Source of the DNA: Myxococcales bacterium
GTDB lineage: Bacteria > Myxococcota > Myxococcia > Myxococcales > Anaeromyxobacteraceae
DNA length: 13,725 nt
NCBI GenBank assembly: GCA_021784495.1
Contig: JAJXSQ010000019.1
Coordinates: 1-13,725 of the forward strand
Direction of reading: 5' to 3'
The position numbers were made by a program, and so were the translations under genes. Shown in pieces: positions 13,706 through 13,725 of the stretch. The first letter of the stretch is position 1, and every line of letters starts with the position of its first letter. The notes beneath the pieces were generated by a model. It ran no database searches and had not been told where the DNA came from. It saw only the letters and a program-made list of their open reading frames with translations.

Positions 13706-13725
13706 CCACGCCGGCGGCGGCCGGC

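Noticed and set aside
1..13725. tRNA/rRNA genes, CRISPR arrays, insertion sequences, prophage or defence genes
   Set aside because: I looked on both strands and saw no candidate; all spacers are short (at most 209 bp) and hold only the signals listed.

Overview
This 13.7-kb window is very GC-rich and gene-dense. Coding genes cover almost all of it, with GC-saturated third codon positions and no RNA gene, insertion sequence, CRISPR array or phage-like gene that I can see. The gene content is that of a Gram-negative bacterium: an outer-membrane TolC-type factor, a periplasmic adaptor and an RND/MMPL exporter. Base composition and protein style recall Myxococcota such as Anaeromyxobacter. That placement comes from memory of such proteins and is an inference, not a search result.

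Layout. Positions 1-343 (minus) hold the N-terminal third of an ABC-F ATPase cut by the window edge. Positions 404-4896 (minus) are a compact four-gene operon: adaptor, ATPase, permease, TolC-type outer-membrane protein. It is a MacAB-TolC-like tripartite exporter in which the MacB ATPase and permease are separate genes. Positions 5066-6688 (minus) encode a class I 4Fe-4S fumarase, with a promoter candidate upstream and a strong hairpin downstream separating it from the exporter operon. A 209-bp divergent spacer leads to a plus-strand pair, 6898-8681: a renalase-like FAD oxidoreductase overlapping a GTP cyclohydrolase II gene (first step of flavin synthesis) by 4 bp. Convergent to it is a PepD-type dipeptidase (8714-10162, minus). 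A second divergent spacer (115 bp) leads to a GT4 glycosyltransferase (10278-11408, plus), whose last 28 bp overlap the end of a convergent 12-TM RND/MMPL transporter (11381-13690, minus).

Most of this is ordinary chromosomal content, and I did not find a convincing new multi-gene system. The less expected signals are regulatory and organisational. Three genes carry a TA-containing -10-like hexamer ending exactly 9 nt before ATG with no usable Shine-Dalgarno, which suggests leaderless transcripts. The dipeptidase gene has a perfect 13-bp inverted repeat that contains its Shine-Dalgarno and abuts a possible -10. The flavoenzyme is translationally coupled to a flavin-synthesis enzyme. The MMPL protein has the acidic proton-relay-like motif only in its second half, and it overlaps a possibly lipid-directed glycosyltransferase gene tail to tail.
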